From Thermoplasmata archaeon (GTDB taxonomy: Archaea; Thermoplasmatota; Thermoplasmata; RBG-16-68-12; SOIM01), in contig JAGLME010000002.1 of the NCBI GenBank assembly GCA_023140195.1, forward strand, positions 28,420-92,419: a stretch of DNA of 64,000 bases, read 5' to 3'. A program made the position numbers and the translations under genes. Numbering within the stretch: the stretch's first letter is position 1; every line of letters begins with the position of its first letter. Shown here in pieces: positions 25,962-35,025 of this stretch. A model generated the notes under the pieces. The model was not told the origin of the DNA and did no database searches. It worked only from the letters and a program-made list of their open reading frames with translations.

Positions 25962-28568
25962 ATGGCAATGCAGGGAGGGCCCAGAATTCTCGTTCTCGTT
26001 CTCACTTGGCTCCTTCTGCTCGTTTCTTTGGATCAGAATGTGAATCTCGGCGTCACCGATACCGTTTCGGCCTCCAGCACCTGGGTCCAGACCGACTCGA
26101 TTGATTTCATGGACGGGGAGTTCAGCAAAGTGGAGGTCGTTGAGCAGGAGGGTGAGGCCTACTTGCGGCTGGAAAGGTCGAGCGAATGGGCGAACGTCAC
26201 TCCGGCGGCATCCCCCCCGCCGAGAAGAGGCCACACCATGGTCTACGATGAGGGCGTGGAAGCGACCGTGCTCTTCGGGGGCGTGAGCGAGACCGGGTAT
26301 TTCAATGATACATGGCTCTATTTCTCGGGAAACAACACATGGGTCGAAGTGCATCCTCCTTCGGGTCCATCACCCCGCGAGGGTCATGCCGTGGCGTATG
26401 ACAGTGAGAGCGACCTGATGTGGATGGTCGGGGGGTTTGACGGCAAGGATTACCTTTCGGACACATGGCTCTACAGCCCCAAGAACAACATCTGGGACGA
26501 GTTGCCTCTGGACCCTTTGTCCCCTGTGCCCCCTGAAAGGGCCTGGTCCGCGATGTCTTACGACAAGGCAGCAAGATACGCTCTTCTCTACGGGGGCCTG
26601 AGCAGTTCTCGATACTTATCGGATACATGGATGTTCGATACCCAGCAGTGCTTTTGGACCCAGCTCTTTCCCGCAGCCTCTCCAGGGGAAAGGCACTCGC
26701 ATTCGATGGCATATGACGATCCGCTCGGCCAACATCTCTTGACCGGAGGTTACAGCCAAGGAGAACAACAGAGCGACACCTGGGCCTTCGACACCTCGAC
26801 TGGATCGTGGCTGTACGTGCGTGCGACCTCCGTTCCCCCGCCACTGGCCAACCACAGCCTGACCTACGACTCCCTCAACGGGGAGCTCTTTCTCTTCGGT
26901 GGATACGGCAGCACCAAACCCGATGATGAGGACAGGTTCTCCTCCCTCCCGTGCGACATTCCCGAGGGTGATTCGACCACGACAATGCTCGAGCACGATG
27001 GCCACCTGTACATCGGCACCGCGAACGCGGCAGACCATTCGTACATCCACAGGCTGGACCAATCGACCGGCATCTGCGAGAAGTGGAAGGACACCGGTGT
27101 ATACTACGTGTACTCGTCAGCCTCCTACGGCGGCGTCGCATTCTGGGGAAGTAGATGGAGGTCCGGTTCGGCCAGGGGCGACCTCTTCTATTACGATGGA
27201 ACCACCTTCGACTCCATCCCGGGGGACGTCTGGTTCTCTTCTCGGAACATCTCCGGCTGGATCGAGGACTTCCACGTCTTCGGCAACCGCCTGTTCGCGT
27301 CGGGTACGATAATGACGTATCCTCCCGAGAACTCGAACAACTTCTTCGTCAAGTACTGCGACAACCCTCCGTGCCTGGACGCATCTGACTGGCACTGGAC
27401 GGACACCTCTGCCGGCAACCTGGGCAAAATAGACGACGGTGCCGAACTCCACGAGTTCAAAGGCGATCTGTACCTGGCGACCTACGATCCGGCATCGATT
27501 CTGAGGTATCATCCATCGAACAACACATGGTGGTTCTCTCTTGGAGGCTCGGTGGACGGCGACACTCCGGGGCTCAAAGGCGGATACGGGGTCTTCGGGC
27601 TGACGGAATACGAGGGCTATCTCCACGCGTTCACCTACCGGAACGGATGGCACTGGCGGACCCAAGACGGGATCTCCTGGACGGGAGTGAACGAATCCTT
27701 TGAGATATTCACAAGGGCCTTTGTCTTCGAGGACAGGATTTACATCGGGGCGACCGACGTCAACGGGAACCACCTTGCATCGTGGAACGGCTCCTCATGG
27801 TCCAAATCCTCCATTGACAACGAGATCATTCGATACTTCGCGAATTGCGGGGACGATCTGTGCTTCACGGCCGGCAACCATGTCTACAAGGGCGTGCTCA
27901 GGCGCAACAATCTCTGGAAATATCTGCCTGAACAGGACTTCTGGGCGGAGGTCTCGGACGCCAGCCCTCCATCCGACCGGGAGCGGTTCGGGTTGACCTT
28001 CGACTCGTTGAACAACATCCTGGTTCTGTTCGGGGGGGCGGACGGGTCCGGCTACCACGGAGACACGCACATCTTCGACATGGCTCTGGACGAGGGGATC
28101 TTCACCTCTGCGATATTCGACTCCGGGAACTCTTCGATTGAAGTGAGGTGGGAATCGATTTCTTGGTCAATGAGAAGTCTACCGTCGGGTTCCTCCATCA
28201 GGTTTCAGATTGCTACCAACAACGGCAATTCCACCTGGAATTTCACCGGGCCGGACGGGACCAATGCTTCGTACTACGACGATCCTCTGGGTCAGGGTAT
28301 CTGGTCGGGCCACCATGGGGACAGGTATCTCCGCTTCAGAGCCCACTTCACCGCGGTCTTCCCGATAGGTCCTGTCTTGGATGGGGTTGAGATCGCCTAT
28401 GACCACCCCAGCCCAGGGTTCACGTGGTTCGAGCTGGCCATCTATCTGTGTGCCGTGCCGGTCGTTTTTCTGGCAGTGATTGTACTGGTGATTCGCTACT
28501 GGGAAAGAAGATCGAAAGAGACGGAGGAGGAACTGGAGCCCGATTCGGGCGAAGATTCTCGACCCTGA
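25962..28568 (+). CDS. Kelch-repeat surface protein 1 with inserted second propeller
   Basis: 868 residues. After a signal peptide come about five kelch blades (residues about 75-330), each with an RxGHxMVYD-like strand, an FGG turn and a DTWLY strand. A different repeat region follows (about 330-655; HDGHLYIGT, GDLYLATYD and GYLHAFTYR patterns) and looks like a second propeller. A further kelch blade then reappears (RERFGLTFDSLNNILVLFGG, about residue 667). Next is a beta-sandwich ending GDRYLRFRAHF, a membrane helix (about 821-843) and an acidic tail. Kelch propellers bind proteins or sugars, so this is probably a surface receptor or adhesin anchored to the cell membrane. Box A spacing indicates leaderless translation from ATG 25962. 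It is paralogous along its whole length to the next gene. Confidence 0.88.
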   Translation: MAMQGGPRILVLVLTWLLLLVSLDQNVNLGVTDTVSASSTWVQTDSIDFMDGEFSKVEVVEQEGEAYLRLERSSEWANVTPAASPPPRRGHTMVYDEGVEATVLFGGVSETGYFNDTWLYFSGNNTWVEVHPPSGPSPREGHAVAYDSESDLMWMVGGFDGKDYLSDTWLYSPKNNIWDELPLDPLSPVPPERAWSAMSYDKAARYALLYGGLSSSRYLSDTWMFDTQQCFWTQLFPAASPGERHSHSMAYDDPLGQHLLTGGYSQGEQQSDTWAFDTSTGSWLYVRATSVPPPLANHSLTYDSLNGELFLFGGYGSTKPDDEDRFSSLPCDIPEGDSTTTMLEHDGHLYIGTANAADHSYIHRLDQSTGICEKWKDTGVYYVYSSASYGGVAFWGSRWRSGSARGDLFYYDGTTFDSIPGDVWFSSRNISGWIEDFHVFGNRLFASGTIMTYPPENSNNFFVKYCDNPPCLDASDWHWTDTSAGNLGKIDDGAELHEFKGDLYLATYDPASILRYHPSNNTWWFSLGGSVDGDTPGLKGGYGVFGLTEYEGYLHAFTYRNGWHWRTQDGISWTGVNESFEIFTRAFVFEDRIYIGATDVNGNHLASWNGSSWSKSSIDNEIIRYFANCGDDLCFTAGNHVYKGVLRRNNLWKYLPEQDFWAEVSDASPPSDRERFGLTFDSLNNILVLFGGADGSGYHGDTHIFDMALDEGIFTSAIFDSGNSSIEVRWESISWSMRSLPSGSSIRFQIATNNGNSTWNFTGPDGTNASYYDDPLGQGIWSGHHGDRYLRFRAHFTAVFPIGPVLDGVEIAYDHPSPGFTWFELAIYLCAVPVVFLAVIVLVIRYWERRSKETEEELEPDSGEDSRP

Positions 28569-28603
28569 GGCCATTCTTGAGTTCTCGGATTCCGTAAATG
28601 GGC

Positions 28604-28640
28604 TAGAAAGCTTTTAAGAAGTTTGGGCGATAACGGTCGG
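28604..28640 (+). promoter_or_regulatory. Leaderless promoter of kelch gene 2
   Basis: TAGAAAGCTTTTAAGAA (28604-28620) is identical over 17 bases to the element before kelch gene 1. It is followed, with no gap relative to gene 1, by GCGATAAC, two differing bases and TCGG, then ATGGCAA. The box A centre is about 26 bases before ATG 28641. Confidence 0.7.
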
Positions 28641-31600
28641 ATGGCAAAGCGAGGGTGTTGTAGAGTGTATACTGTCGTTTTGTTGGTGGTTTTGTTTCTA
28701 ATGTCAAGTTTGGTCTTCCCTGAACACTCTCTTATTGACAGTGCTTCGGCCACAAGCGTTTGGACACAGAAGAGTCTCAGCGACTTCACGAATGGAACCC
28801 TGAGCAACATCGAGATCAAGGAGTACGAGAACGTGGACTTTCTGCAATTGAACCGGACTGGTGAATGGTCAAACGTAACGCCTGCCAGCTCACCTCCTCC
28901 TCGAAAAGGACATTCAATGGTCTTTGATGAAAGCGCCAATGCAACGGTTCTCTTTGGGGGAAGGAACGAGACGACATACTTCGGGGATACTTGGCTCTAT
29001 TACTCAGGAAACAACACATGGATCGATGTAACGCCTCCCGGAAGTCCAACTCCCAGAGAAGGTCATGCGCTGGCTTTCGACAGCGAGAACGATCTCATCA
29101 TCATGTTCGGGGGATTCGACGGCTCCAACTATCTGTTCGAGACCTGGACCTACAGCACAACTGGCAACATCTGGATGAGCCTCAACCCTGCGTCGCACCC
29201 ACCTGCAAGGGCGTGGACCGCTATGTCCTACGACACCGAGAAGGATTATGTCGTTCTCTTCGGAGGTTTGGAACAATTCCAGAGGACTGGTGACACCTGG
29301 AAGTACGAACTTTCCGGCAACGTTTGGACGCCCCTCTTTCCCATGAGCGTTCCCAGGGAAAGGCATGGTCACTCAATGGTCTATGATGAATCGCAAGGTC
29401 TTCACATCATGACCGGAGGATATGTGAGAGGTATGATCTGGAGCGATACGTGGATGTACAATTCCACCTCAGTCATGTGGGAGAACAAGCCCCTAGGCGA
29501 TGTTCCGATGCCTAGAGCCAATCACAGCCTCGTTTACGACTCCGTCGATGAAGAAGTCTATCTCTTTGGTGGATTTGGCAATGCCACTGATAACATCGGA
29601 CAGGATAGGTTGACTTCCTTATCTTGCGCGATTCCGGATAATGATCTGGCGACTTCGATTGTGGAGTATGATGGCCACATGTATGTGGGGACATCCAACC
29701 TCAGCAACCAGGCTAAGATATTCCGTTATGACCCAGCAACTGATGTTTGCATCGAATGGATGGACACCGGCGTGTACTATCTCTATTCATCCAGCACGTA
29801 TGGCGGGGTGGTCTATTGGGGAAGCAGGGAGACGATTGTCCAGACAGATGGTCCCCTTTTCTATTACGACGGCACAACCTTCGGGTCCATTCCCGGGGAC
29901 ACATGGTTCTCAACATTACCCAGCCTCTCTGGGTGGGTTCAGGACTTCGAGATATTCAAAGGACGTATGTTCGTTTCTGGATCGACAATGATGGCCGTCC
30001 CTCAGAATGACAATAATCTTTTTGTGAAATACTGCGACAACGCTCCTTGTCTTTCCGCTTCTGACTGGCACTGGACAGATACTCCAACCGCCAACATCGG
30101 GCTGGTGGACGACGGGGTCATGCTGGAGGAATTCAACGGAGAGTTGTACATGGCCACGTATGATTGGGCTTCGGTGCTGAAGTACTATGAATCCAACAAC
30201 ACATGGTGGTATGTTCTGAACGGGTCTGTCGATGGGAACACTCCCGGAGCCAAAGGCGGATTCGGCATTTTCGGACTTGCAAACTACAGCGGAGAACTCC
30301 ATGCTCTTACATACTTGTTCGGATGGCATTGGACGACCCAGGATGGGCTTTCCTGGACAGGTGTCAACGAGTCACTTGGGAGCTTCACCCGGACTCATGT
30401 TTTCGAAGACAGGCTCTACGCTGGCCTGTTGGGCACATCTACCAATCACCTTGTATCCTTTTACGGTTCCGGGTGGTCCTACGTTGCATCCAGCTTGGAT
30501 AATTTCCTATATCTGGGAGAGGGCGGAAACAAGCTACACATATCGCTCGGCAATCAGGTGTTCAGACGTGAGGCTTATCACAATGATATGTGGAACTATC
30601 TAGAGGCTGGATACTGGACTGAGATGGCTGACGTTGCCCCCCCAACCGGTCGAGAAGCATTCGCCATGGCGTATGATACCCACAACAATGTAATTGTCTT
30701 CTTCGGAGGAGCCGACGAATCTGTGTATTATGACGATACGTACATCTACGACAAGACGGTTGGTAGCGGCGTATTCAATTCGGCAACTTTGGACTCTGGA
30801 AACACAGCTCTTCTGACTCACTGGGACACCATCTCTTGGTTAAGGACGAATCAGCCCCCTGGATCCGCAATATCTTTCCAGCTTGCCACAAACAACGACA
30901 ATTCCACCTGGATGTATCGTGGGCCTGATGGGACAGCAGGATCTTATTACAGCAACCCTCTGGGAGAGAACATATGGGCTGGGACGGGTGGTGACAGATA
31001 CATCCGGTTCAGGGCTTTCTTCAGCACGTCTTCATCGGTGGGACCGATACTGGAATCTGTGGAGGTTACTTACGGTCACACCCCCGCTCAACCTACTTTG
31101 AATCTGCCTGCTAACAACCTCTGGACGGATGACAACTCCCCGAGATTCTCATGGACATTCACCGATTTCGATCCTGGCGATTACCAAACGGGCTTTCAGG
31201 TCCAGATAAGTGACAAGGTCTCATTTGCCACCATCGCCTTTGACAGCGGAAATCAGGACAGCACCAACGAATTCTGGCAGCTTCCCTCTACCCTTTCTGC
31301 AGGGGTCTGGTTCTGGAAGGTTCGGACCAAGGATATCGACGGAATTTGGGGAGAGTTCAGCGTACCATTCACCTTGAAGATAGACACTGAAGCGCCTTCA
31401 TCGAGAACATCCAATCTGACTTCCAGCCCACATTTGAGTTCCATCACTTTCATCAATGGGACGTCCAACGACACTCATGCTGGAGTGGGGTCAACCGAGG
31501 TTCTTCTAATGGATGTAATGGGAAGCACTTACTGGGACGGAAGCAGTTGGCAGAGTATCGAAAAATGGCTCCCCTGCACCGGCGCCACCCAATGGACCTT

Positions 31601-32333
31601 TGACACCACATCGGTCGATTGGATCTCCGAAAGAGAGTACACCATAACCACCAGAGCAACGGACATAGCCGGCAACGTGGAAGTCCCCACCGAGACGACC
31701 ACATTCACCTACGACTCCACAGCACCATCGGTCACCATGATCTATCCCGTCGGGTCGGAAAGCCCAGAAGGCGATGAGGACATCGAGATACAGTGGACCG
31801 CAACCGACACCTACCTGAACGAAACATCCATATCAATCAGCTACTCCAACGACGGCGGAACCAACTGGAACTTGATCGCGGACGGAGAAGAGAACGACGG
31901 CTCGTACAACTGGACACTGCCGCCCTTGAAGATGGACATGAGGATTAGGGTCGAAGCCAAAGACATAGCAGGGAACCTCGGCTCTGAGATGAGCGGCGTC
32001 TTCTACGTAAGAGCACCCGAAGATGACGAGGACTGGCTCACGACGTATTGGTGGCTGATACTCATCATAATCCTGGCGGCGGTGCTGGCGGCCGTCTATT
32101 ACTGGAAGAGCAGATCAAGAGAACCGGAAGAGGAGACCGGCCCACCCCCCATTGTGGCAACCGCCGGGGAGACGACATTATGCGCAGTCTGCTTGGGAAC
32201 GGTCAAAGAAGGGCTGTCGGTGATCAAGTGCGGCGAGTGCGGCAAGACCTTCCACGAGAAGTGCGCCGCGAGGATAGAGAAGTGTCCGAACTGTGAGTCG
32301 AAGTTGGATATGAGCGAACTTGAGGAAGAGTAG
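28641..32333 (+). CDS. Kelch-repeat surface protein 2 with Ig-like stalk and cytosolic PHD/RING-like zinc finger
   Basis: 1230 residues from ATG 28641; an upstream in-frame ATG (28623) lies within the promoter. It repeats the layout of kelch protein 1: signal peptide, five kelch blades, inserted second propeller, a further kelch blade (about residue 670), then the beta-sandwich. It then adds about 300 residues of fibronectin- and Ig-like domains (SPRFSWTFTDFDPGD, PSVTMIYPVGSESPEGDED). A membrane helix (about 1133-1153) leads to a cytosolic tail with eight zinc ligands: CAVC, CGEC, H, C and CPNC in the order C4HC3 (32181-32294). That order is that of PHD/RING-CH fingers. In eukaryotes such fingers bind partners or act as ubiquitin ligases; prokaryotic relatives exist but are mostly uncharacterised. 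The link between an outside propeller and an inside finger suggests transmembrane signalling, which is inference. Confidence 0.88.
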   Translation: MAKRGCCRVYTVVLLVVLFLMSSLVFPEHSLIDSASATSVWTQKSLSDFTNGTLSNIEIKEYENVDFLQLNRTGEWSNVTPASSPPPRKGHSMVFDESANATVLFGGRNETTYFGDTWLYYSGNNTWIDVTPPGSPTPREGHALAFDSENDLIIMFGGFDGSNYLFETWTYSTTGNIWMSLNPASHPPARAWTAMSYDTEKDYVVLFGGLEQFQRTGDTWKYELSGNVWTPLFPMSVPRERHGHSMVYDESQGLHIMTGGYVRGMIWSDTWMYNSTSVMWENKPLGDVPMPRANHSLVYDSVDEEVYLFGGFGNATDNIGQDRLTSLSCAIPDNDLATSIVEYDGHMYVGTSNLSNQAKIFRYDPATDVCIEWMDTGVYYLYSSSTYGGVVYWGSRETIVQTDGPLFYYDGTTFGSIPGDTWFSTLPSLSGWVQDFEIFKGRMFVSGSTMMAVPQNDNNLFVKYCDNAPCLSASDWHWTDTPTANIGLVDDGVMLEEFNGELYMATYDWASVLKYYESNNTWWYVLNGSVDGNTPGAKGGFGIFGLANYSGELHALTYLFGWHWTTQDGLSWTGVNESLGSFTRTHVFEDRLYAGLLGTSTNHLVSFYGSGWSYVASSLDNFLYLGEGGNKLHISLGNQVFRREAYHNDMWNYLEAGYWTEMADVAPPTGREAFAMAYDTHNNVIVFFGGADESVYYDDTYIYDKTVGSGVFNSATLDSGNTALLTHWDTISWLRTNQPPGSAISFQLATNNDNSTWMYRGPDGTAGSYYSNPLGENIWAGTGGDRYIRFRAFFSTSSSVGPILESVEVTYGHTPAQPTLNLPANNLWTDDNSPRFSWTFTDFDPGDYQTGFQVQISDKVSFATIAFDSGNQDSTNEFWQLPSTLSAGVWFWKVRTKDIDGIWGEFSVPFTLKIDTEAPSSRTSNLTSSPHLSSITFINGTSNDTHAGVGSTEVLLMDVMGSTYWDGSSWQSIEKWLPCTGATQWTFDTTSVDWISEREYTITTRATDIAGNVEVPTETTTFTYDSTAPSVTMIYPVGSESPEGDEDIEIQWTATDTYLNETSISISYSNDGGTNWNLIADGEENDGSYNWTLPPLKMDMRIRVEAKDIAGNLGSEMSGVFYVRAPEDDEDWLTTYWWLILIIILAAVLAAVYYWKSRSREPEEETGPPPIVATAGETTLCAVCLGTVKEGLSVIKCGECGKTFHEKCAARIEKCPNCESKLDMSELEEE

Positions 32334-32383
32334 TCCGATTCAGGTCGGTGAAGGGTTATATATTGATTCAGAGAATACCTAGT

Positions 32384-32599
32384 ATGGTTGAGGCTTTCAT
32401 GAGGGATGAAACGAAGATTCTGAAGATCGAAGGTCCGCCGGGACATACAGCCCTGCTTCTTGATGGCGAGGTCGTCACCACACATCCGGATGGAAAGAAG
32501 ATATTCAGAATGGCTAAAGAGATGGAAAGGTCAAAAGAGTATGAAGGGCGGGAAATCTCCGTCTTCTGGATCCCAGATACGTTCCCTCTTTGCTACTGA
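32384..32599 (+). CDS. Small soluble protein, possibly DUF5678-like
   Basis: 71 residues from ATG 32384, preceded by GGGTTATATATTG, a box A centred about 25 bases upstream, so the gene is leaderless. The core GHTALLLDGEVVTTHPDGKKI and the following helix and VFWIPD strand resemble the small archaeal DUF5678 proteins, which have a strand, a turn, a helix and a final strand ending in a Pro-rich motif. The function of that family is unknown. The frame is open 12 codons further upstream, but those codons overlap the promoter. Confidence 0.6.
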   Translation: MVEAFMRDETKILKIEGPPGHTALLLDGEVVTTHPDGKKIFRMAKEMERSKEYEGREISVFWIPDTFPLCY

Positions 32600-32741
32600 T
32601 CCCAATGCAACTTCTCGGGTTCACATACAGGTACGTCCAGGTCCCCATCTCTGATGGGACTATGCAAACCGAGAACTAAGAAGAAGAGACGTCGCCGTTC
32701 TGAAAGAATATAAATCACCGTCTTGCATTACCTTTGTCATA

Positions 32742-33683
32742 ATGACTTTAGCGGAGGGCGCTCGGGTAGCCATCGAGACCTGCATGGGCGTTAAGAAAGG
32801 AGAGGAAGTTCTCATTATCTCGGATTCGACAAGGGACAGGATAGCCGAAGCTCTGTTCAAGGCCAGCCTGGACCTCGAGGCCGAGCCCATAATCGCCAAG
32901 ATGCAGCCCAGGTCGAAGCACGGGGACGAACCTCCTCCTGCACTGGCGGCCATGATGCTGGAGGCGGACGTCATAATCGCTCCCACCGAATTCTCCCTCA
33001 CCCACACCAAGGCCAGGTGGAACGCGTCCAAAGCCGGCGCAAGGATTGCCACCATGCCAGGAATAACCGAGGGAATGATGGACAGCGGCGCCATGCTCGC
33101 GGACTTCAGCGAGATACAGAGGCGGATGCGACGGGTGTACCGGAAGATGCGAGGCGCAAGGATGGTGAACATCGAGTCGGAGCTCGGGACGGACATCACC
33201 ATGAGCATCAAGGGCAGGGACTGGATAACCGAGGATGTGGGCCTCTGCCACAGGAAGGGGCAGTTCACCAACCTGCCGGCGGGGGAGATATTCATTGCAC
33301 CCAGGGAAGGGACGGCAGAAGGGAAGCTGGTCATCGATGGGACATTCTTCCAACCGCTCAAGGAGCCGGTGAGGATCACAGTCGTCGAGGGATACGCCAC
33401 CAGAGTAATGGGCGCGACGGAGGCCGTCAAGGAGATGAACAAGGGCGGAAGGGACGGGAGGAACCTTGCGAAGCTCGGTATGGGCCTCAACGACAAGGCG
33501 AGGACCATCGGGAACGTCCTGGAGGATGAGAAGGCTCTCGGTACGATCCACATCGGGTTCGGTGACAATTCCAGTTACGGCGGGAAGGTGAGGTGCGGTG
33601 TCCTGGTGGATGCGGTGATCAAGAATCCCACCCTGATAGTCGATGAGGTCGTTGTTCTGGAGGCTGGGGAGCTGAAGATCTAG
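32742..33683 (+). CDS. Peptidase M29 (aminopeptidase T)-like protein 1
   Basis: 313 residues of the COG2309 type. The N-terminal half has VKKGEEVLIISD and ADVIIAPTEFSLTHTKAR; the C-terminal half has NLPAGEIFIAPREGTAEGKLVIDGTFF and LGTIHIGFGDNSSYGGKV. Family members are metal-dependent aminopeptidases using Glu, Glu, His, His and Asp ligands. The first glutamates and the IHIGFGDN histidine are recognisable, but at the HxD pair the histidine seems to be replaced (VLVD), so activity is uncertain. A box A, AATATAAATC at about 32706-32715, leaves a leader of only a few bases. Together with the M6 protease it points to peptide use, but a non-peptidase role is possible. Confidence 0.8.
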   Translation: MTLAEGARVAIETCMGVKKGEEVLIISDSTRDRIAEALFKASLDLEAEPIIAKMQPRSKHGDEPPPALAAMMLEADVIIAPTEFSLTHTKARWNASKAGARIATMPGITEGMMDSGAMLADFSEIQRRMRRVYRKMRGARMVNIESELGTDITMSIKGRDWITEDVGLCHRKGQFTNLPAGEIFIAPREGTAEGKLVIDGTFFQPLKEPVRITVVEGYATRVMGATEAVKEMNKGGRDGRNLAKLGMGLNDKARTIGNVLEDEKALGTIHIGFGDNSSYGGKVRCGVLVDAVIKNPTLIVDEVVVLEAGELKI

Positions 33684-33711
33684 TTGACGATTTCCAAATT
33701 TCCGAACACAG

Positions 33712-34002
33712 TTAAGCCAAGATTTCAACAAGCATCCTGATGGCAAGACCTATGGCCGCCATTCCACCGAATGCAGAAAGGGCGTAGCTTTGTGCCAACA
33801 CTTCTTTTGACCAATCGGAGTCGTCCCGATTTCTCCACGCCGGTACCCTCAGCATAAGTGCGGACCAGATTAGGAATACTCCAATGCCACCAATGATCTG
33901 GAAGAGATAGTCCAGAATGAGACCGATTCCGCCAAGTGCGGTGAACAGTAGCAATTGCTGGTCCCCGGTCAGGCTTGACAGGCCCAAGATCCGACCCTCC
34001 AC
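33712..34002 (-). CDS. Small membrane protein coupled to amrS
   Basis: 96 residues from GTG 34002, whose start directly abuts the TGA of amrS (TGAGTG). Three hydrophobic segments are visible: LLLFTALGGIGLILDYLFQI, IGGIGVFLIWSALML and the final FGGMAAIGLAIRMLVEILA. The segment between them is charged (PAWRNRDDSDW). The family is not recognised. Its position as third gene of thiL-amrS suggests co-transcription. Confidence 0.7.
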   Translation of the reverse strand: MEGRILGLSSLTGDQQLLLFTALGGIGLILDYLFQIIGGIGVFLIWSALMLRVPAWRNRDDSDWSKEVLAQSYALSAFGGMAAIGLAIRMLVEILA

Positions 34003-35025
34003 TCACAGAACGACATCAACCGTCTCTCCACAGTTCTTGCACCTCTTACCATCAAGATCATTCTTCGAGATCGAGAAACCCCATCTCTCAATCACCATGT
34101 TCCCGCAGTTGGGACACATCGTGTTCTCCCTCTCGTTGCTTGGGACGTTTCCGACGTAGACGTATTTCAATCCGGCGTCCTTCGCTATCTGGTAAGCTGT
34201 CCCCAGCGTCTTCAAAGGTGTCCTCGGATGATCGATCATCTGGTAATCCGGATGGAACCTGGAGAAATGTAATGGCACATCATCCCCGAGACTCTCCACG
34301 ATCCACTTGGTCATCTTCTCGAAGCCCTCTTTGGTATCGTTCTCTCCAGGTATAACCAGGTTCGTGATCTCTATGTGGATCCCCAGCTCCTCGGCCAGGA
34401 CCAGTGTATCAAGTACCGGCTGCACCCTAGCCTTGCACAACCTCTTGTAGAATCCGTCATCCATCGACTTCAGGTCAATGTTCATCGCGTCCAGATAAGG
34501 GGCGATCTCCCTCAGCGGCTCCTCGTTGATGTAGCCGTTGGTGACATATGAGGTGTAGTATCCCGCCTCCTTCACCAGCTTGGAACAGTCATACGTGAAC
34601 TCGTGCCAGATGGATGGTTCGTTGTACGTCCAGGACACGCCTTCGCACCGGTTCTTCTCCACCAACGGGACGACGTCCTCAGGGTCCACCTTCTTAAGAT
34701 GAACATCTTCCGGCTTCGACTGTGATATTGAATAGTTCTGGCAGAAAGGGCATGAGTAGTTGCACCCCACGGTGCCAAAGGAGAGCGAGTGGGTCCCTGG
34801 ATGGAAATGGAACAGCGGTTTCTTCTCAATGGGATCAGGTGTAATAGATGACGCCTTACCGTAGATCAGAGTGTATAGCTTCCCACCCTCGTTCTTCCTG
34901 ACCCTGCATATTCCAGCTTTCCCATCGGCTATCTTGCAGAAATGTGGGCAGAGCTCGCATTTGACCCTGTCACCTTCGGTCGTCCAGAACCTGGCTTCCC
35001 TCCCTCCATTACCGAAAGTGCTCAT
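34003..35025 (-). CDS. amrS: AmmeMemoRadiSam-type radical SAM protein
   Basis: 340 residues. The radical SAM cluster motif is CNYSCPFCQN (C-x3-C-x2-C), within the sequence context HSLSFGTVGCNYSCPFC that is typical of the AmrS group related to pyruvate formate-lyase activases. An N-terminal Cys cluster (CELCPHFCKIADGKAGIC) and a C-terminal zinc-ribbon pair (CPNC and CKNC) complete the family layout. AmrS usually occurs with AMMECR1 and Memo-like proteins, which are not in this window; the reaction remains unknown. It overlaps thiL by 17 bases and is directly followed by a small membrane-protein gene. Confidence 0.92.
   Translation of the reverse strand: MSTFGNGGREARFWTTEGDRVKCELCPHFCKIADGKAGICRVRKNEGGKLYTLIYGKASSITPDPIEKKPLFHFHPGTHSLSFGTVGCNYSCPFCQNYSISQSKPEDVHLKKVDPEDVVPLVEKNRCEGVSWTYNEPSIWHEFTYDCSKLVKEAGYYTSYVTNGYINEEPLREIAPYLDAMNIDLKSMDDGFYKRLCKARVQPVLDTLVLAEELGIHIEITNLVIPGENDTKEGFEKMTKWIVESLGDDVPLHFSRFHPDYQMIDHPRTPLKTLGTAYQIAKDAGLKYVYVGNVPSNERENTMCPNCGNMVIERWGFSISKNDLDGKRCKNCGETVDVVL

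Noticed and set aside
25511..25968. Open frames of 91 and 63 codons in the gene-poor stretch before the first kelch gene
   Set aside because: No promoter at the right distance, no ribosome binding site and no family resemblance; the minus-strand frame overlaps the kelch promoter.
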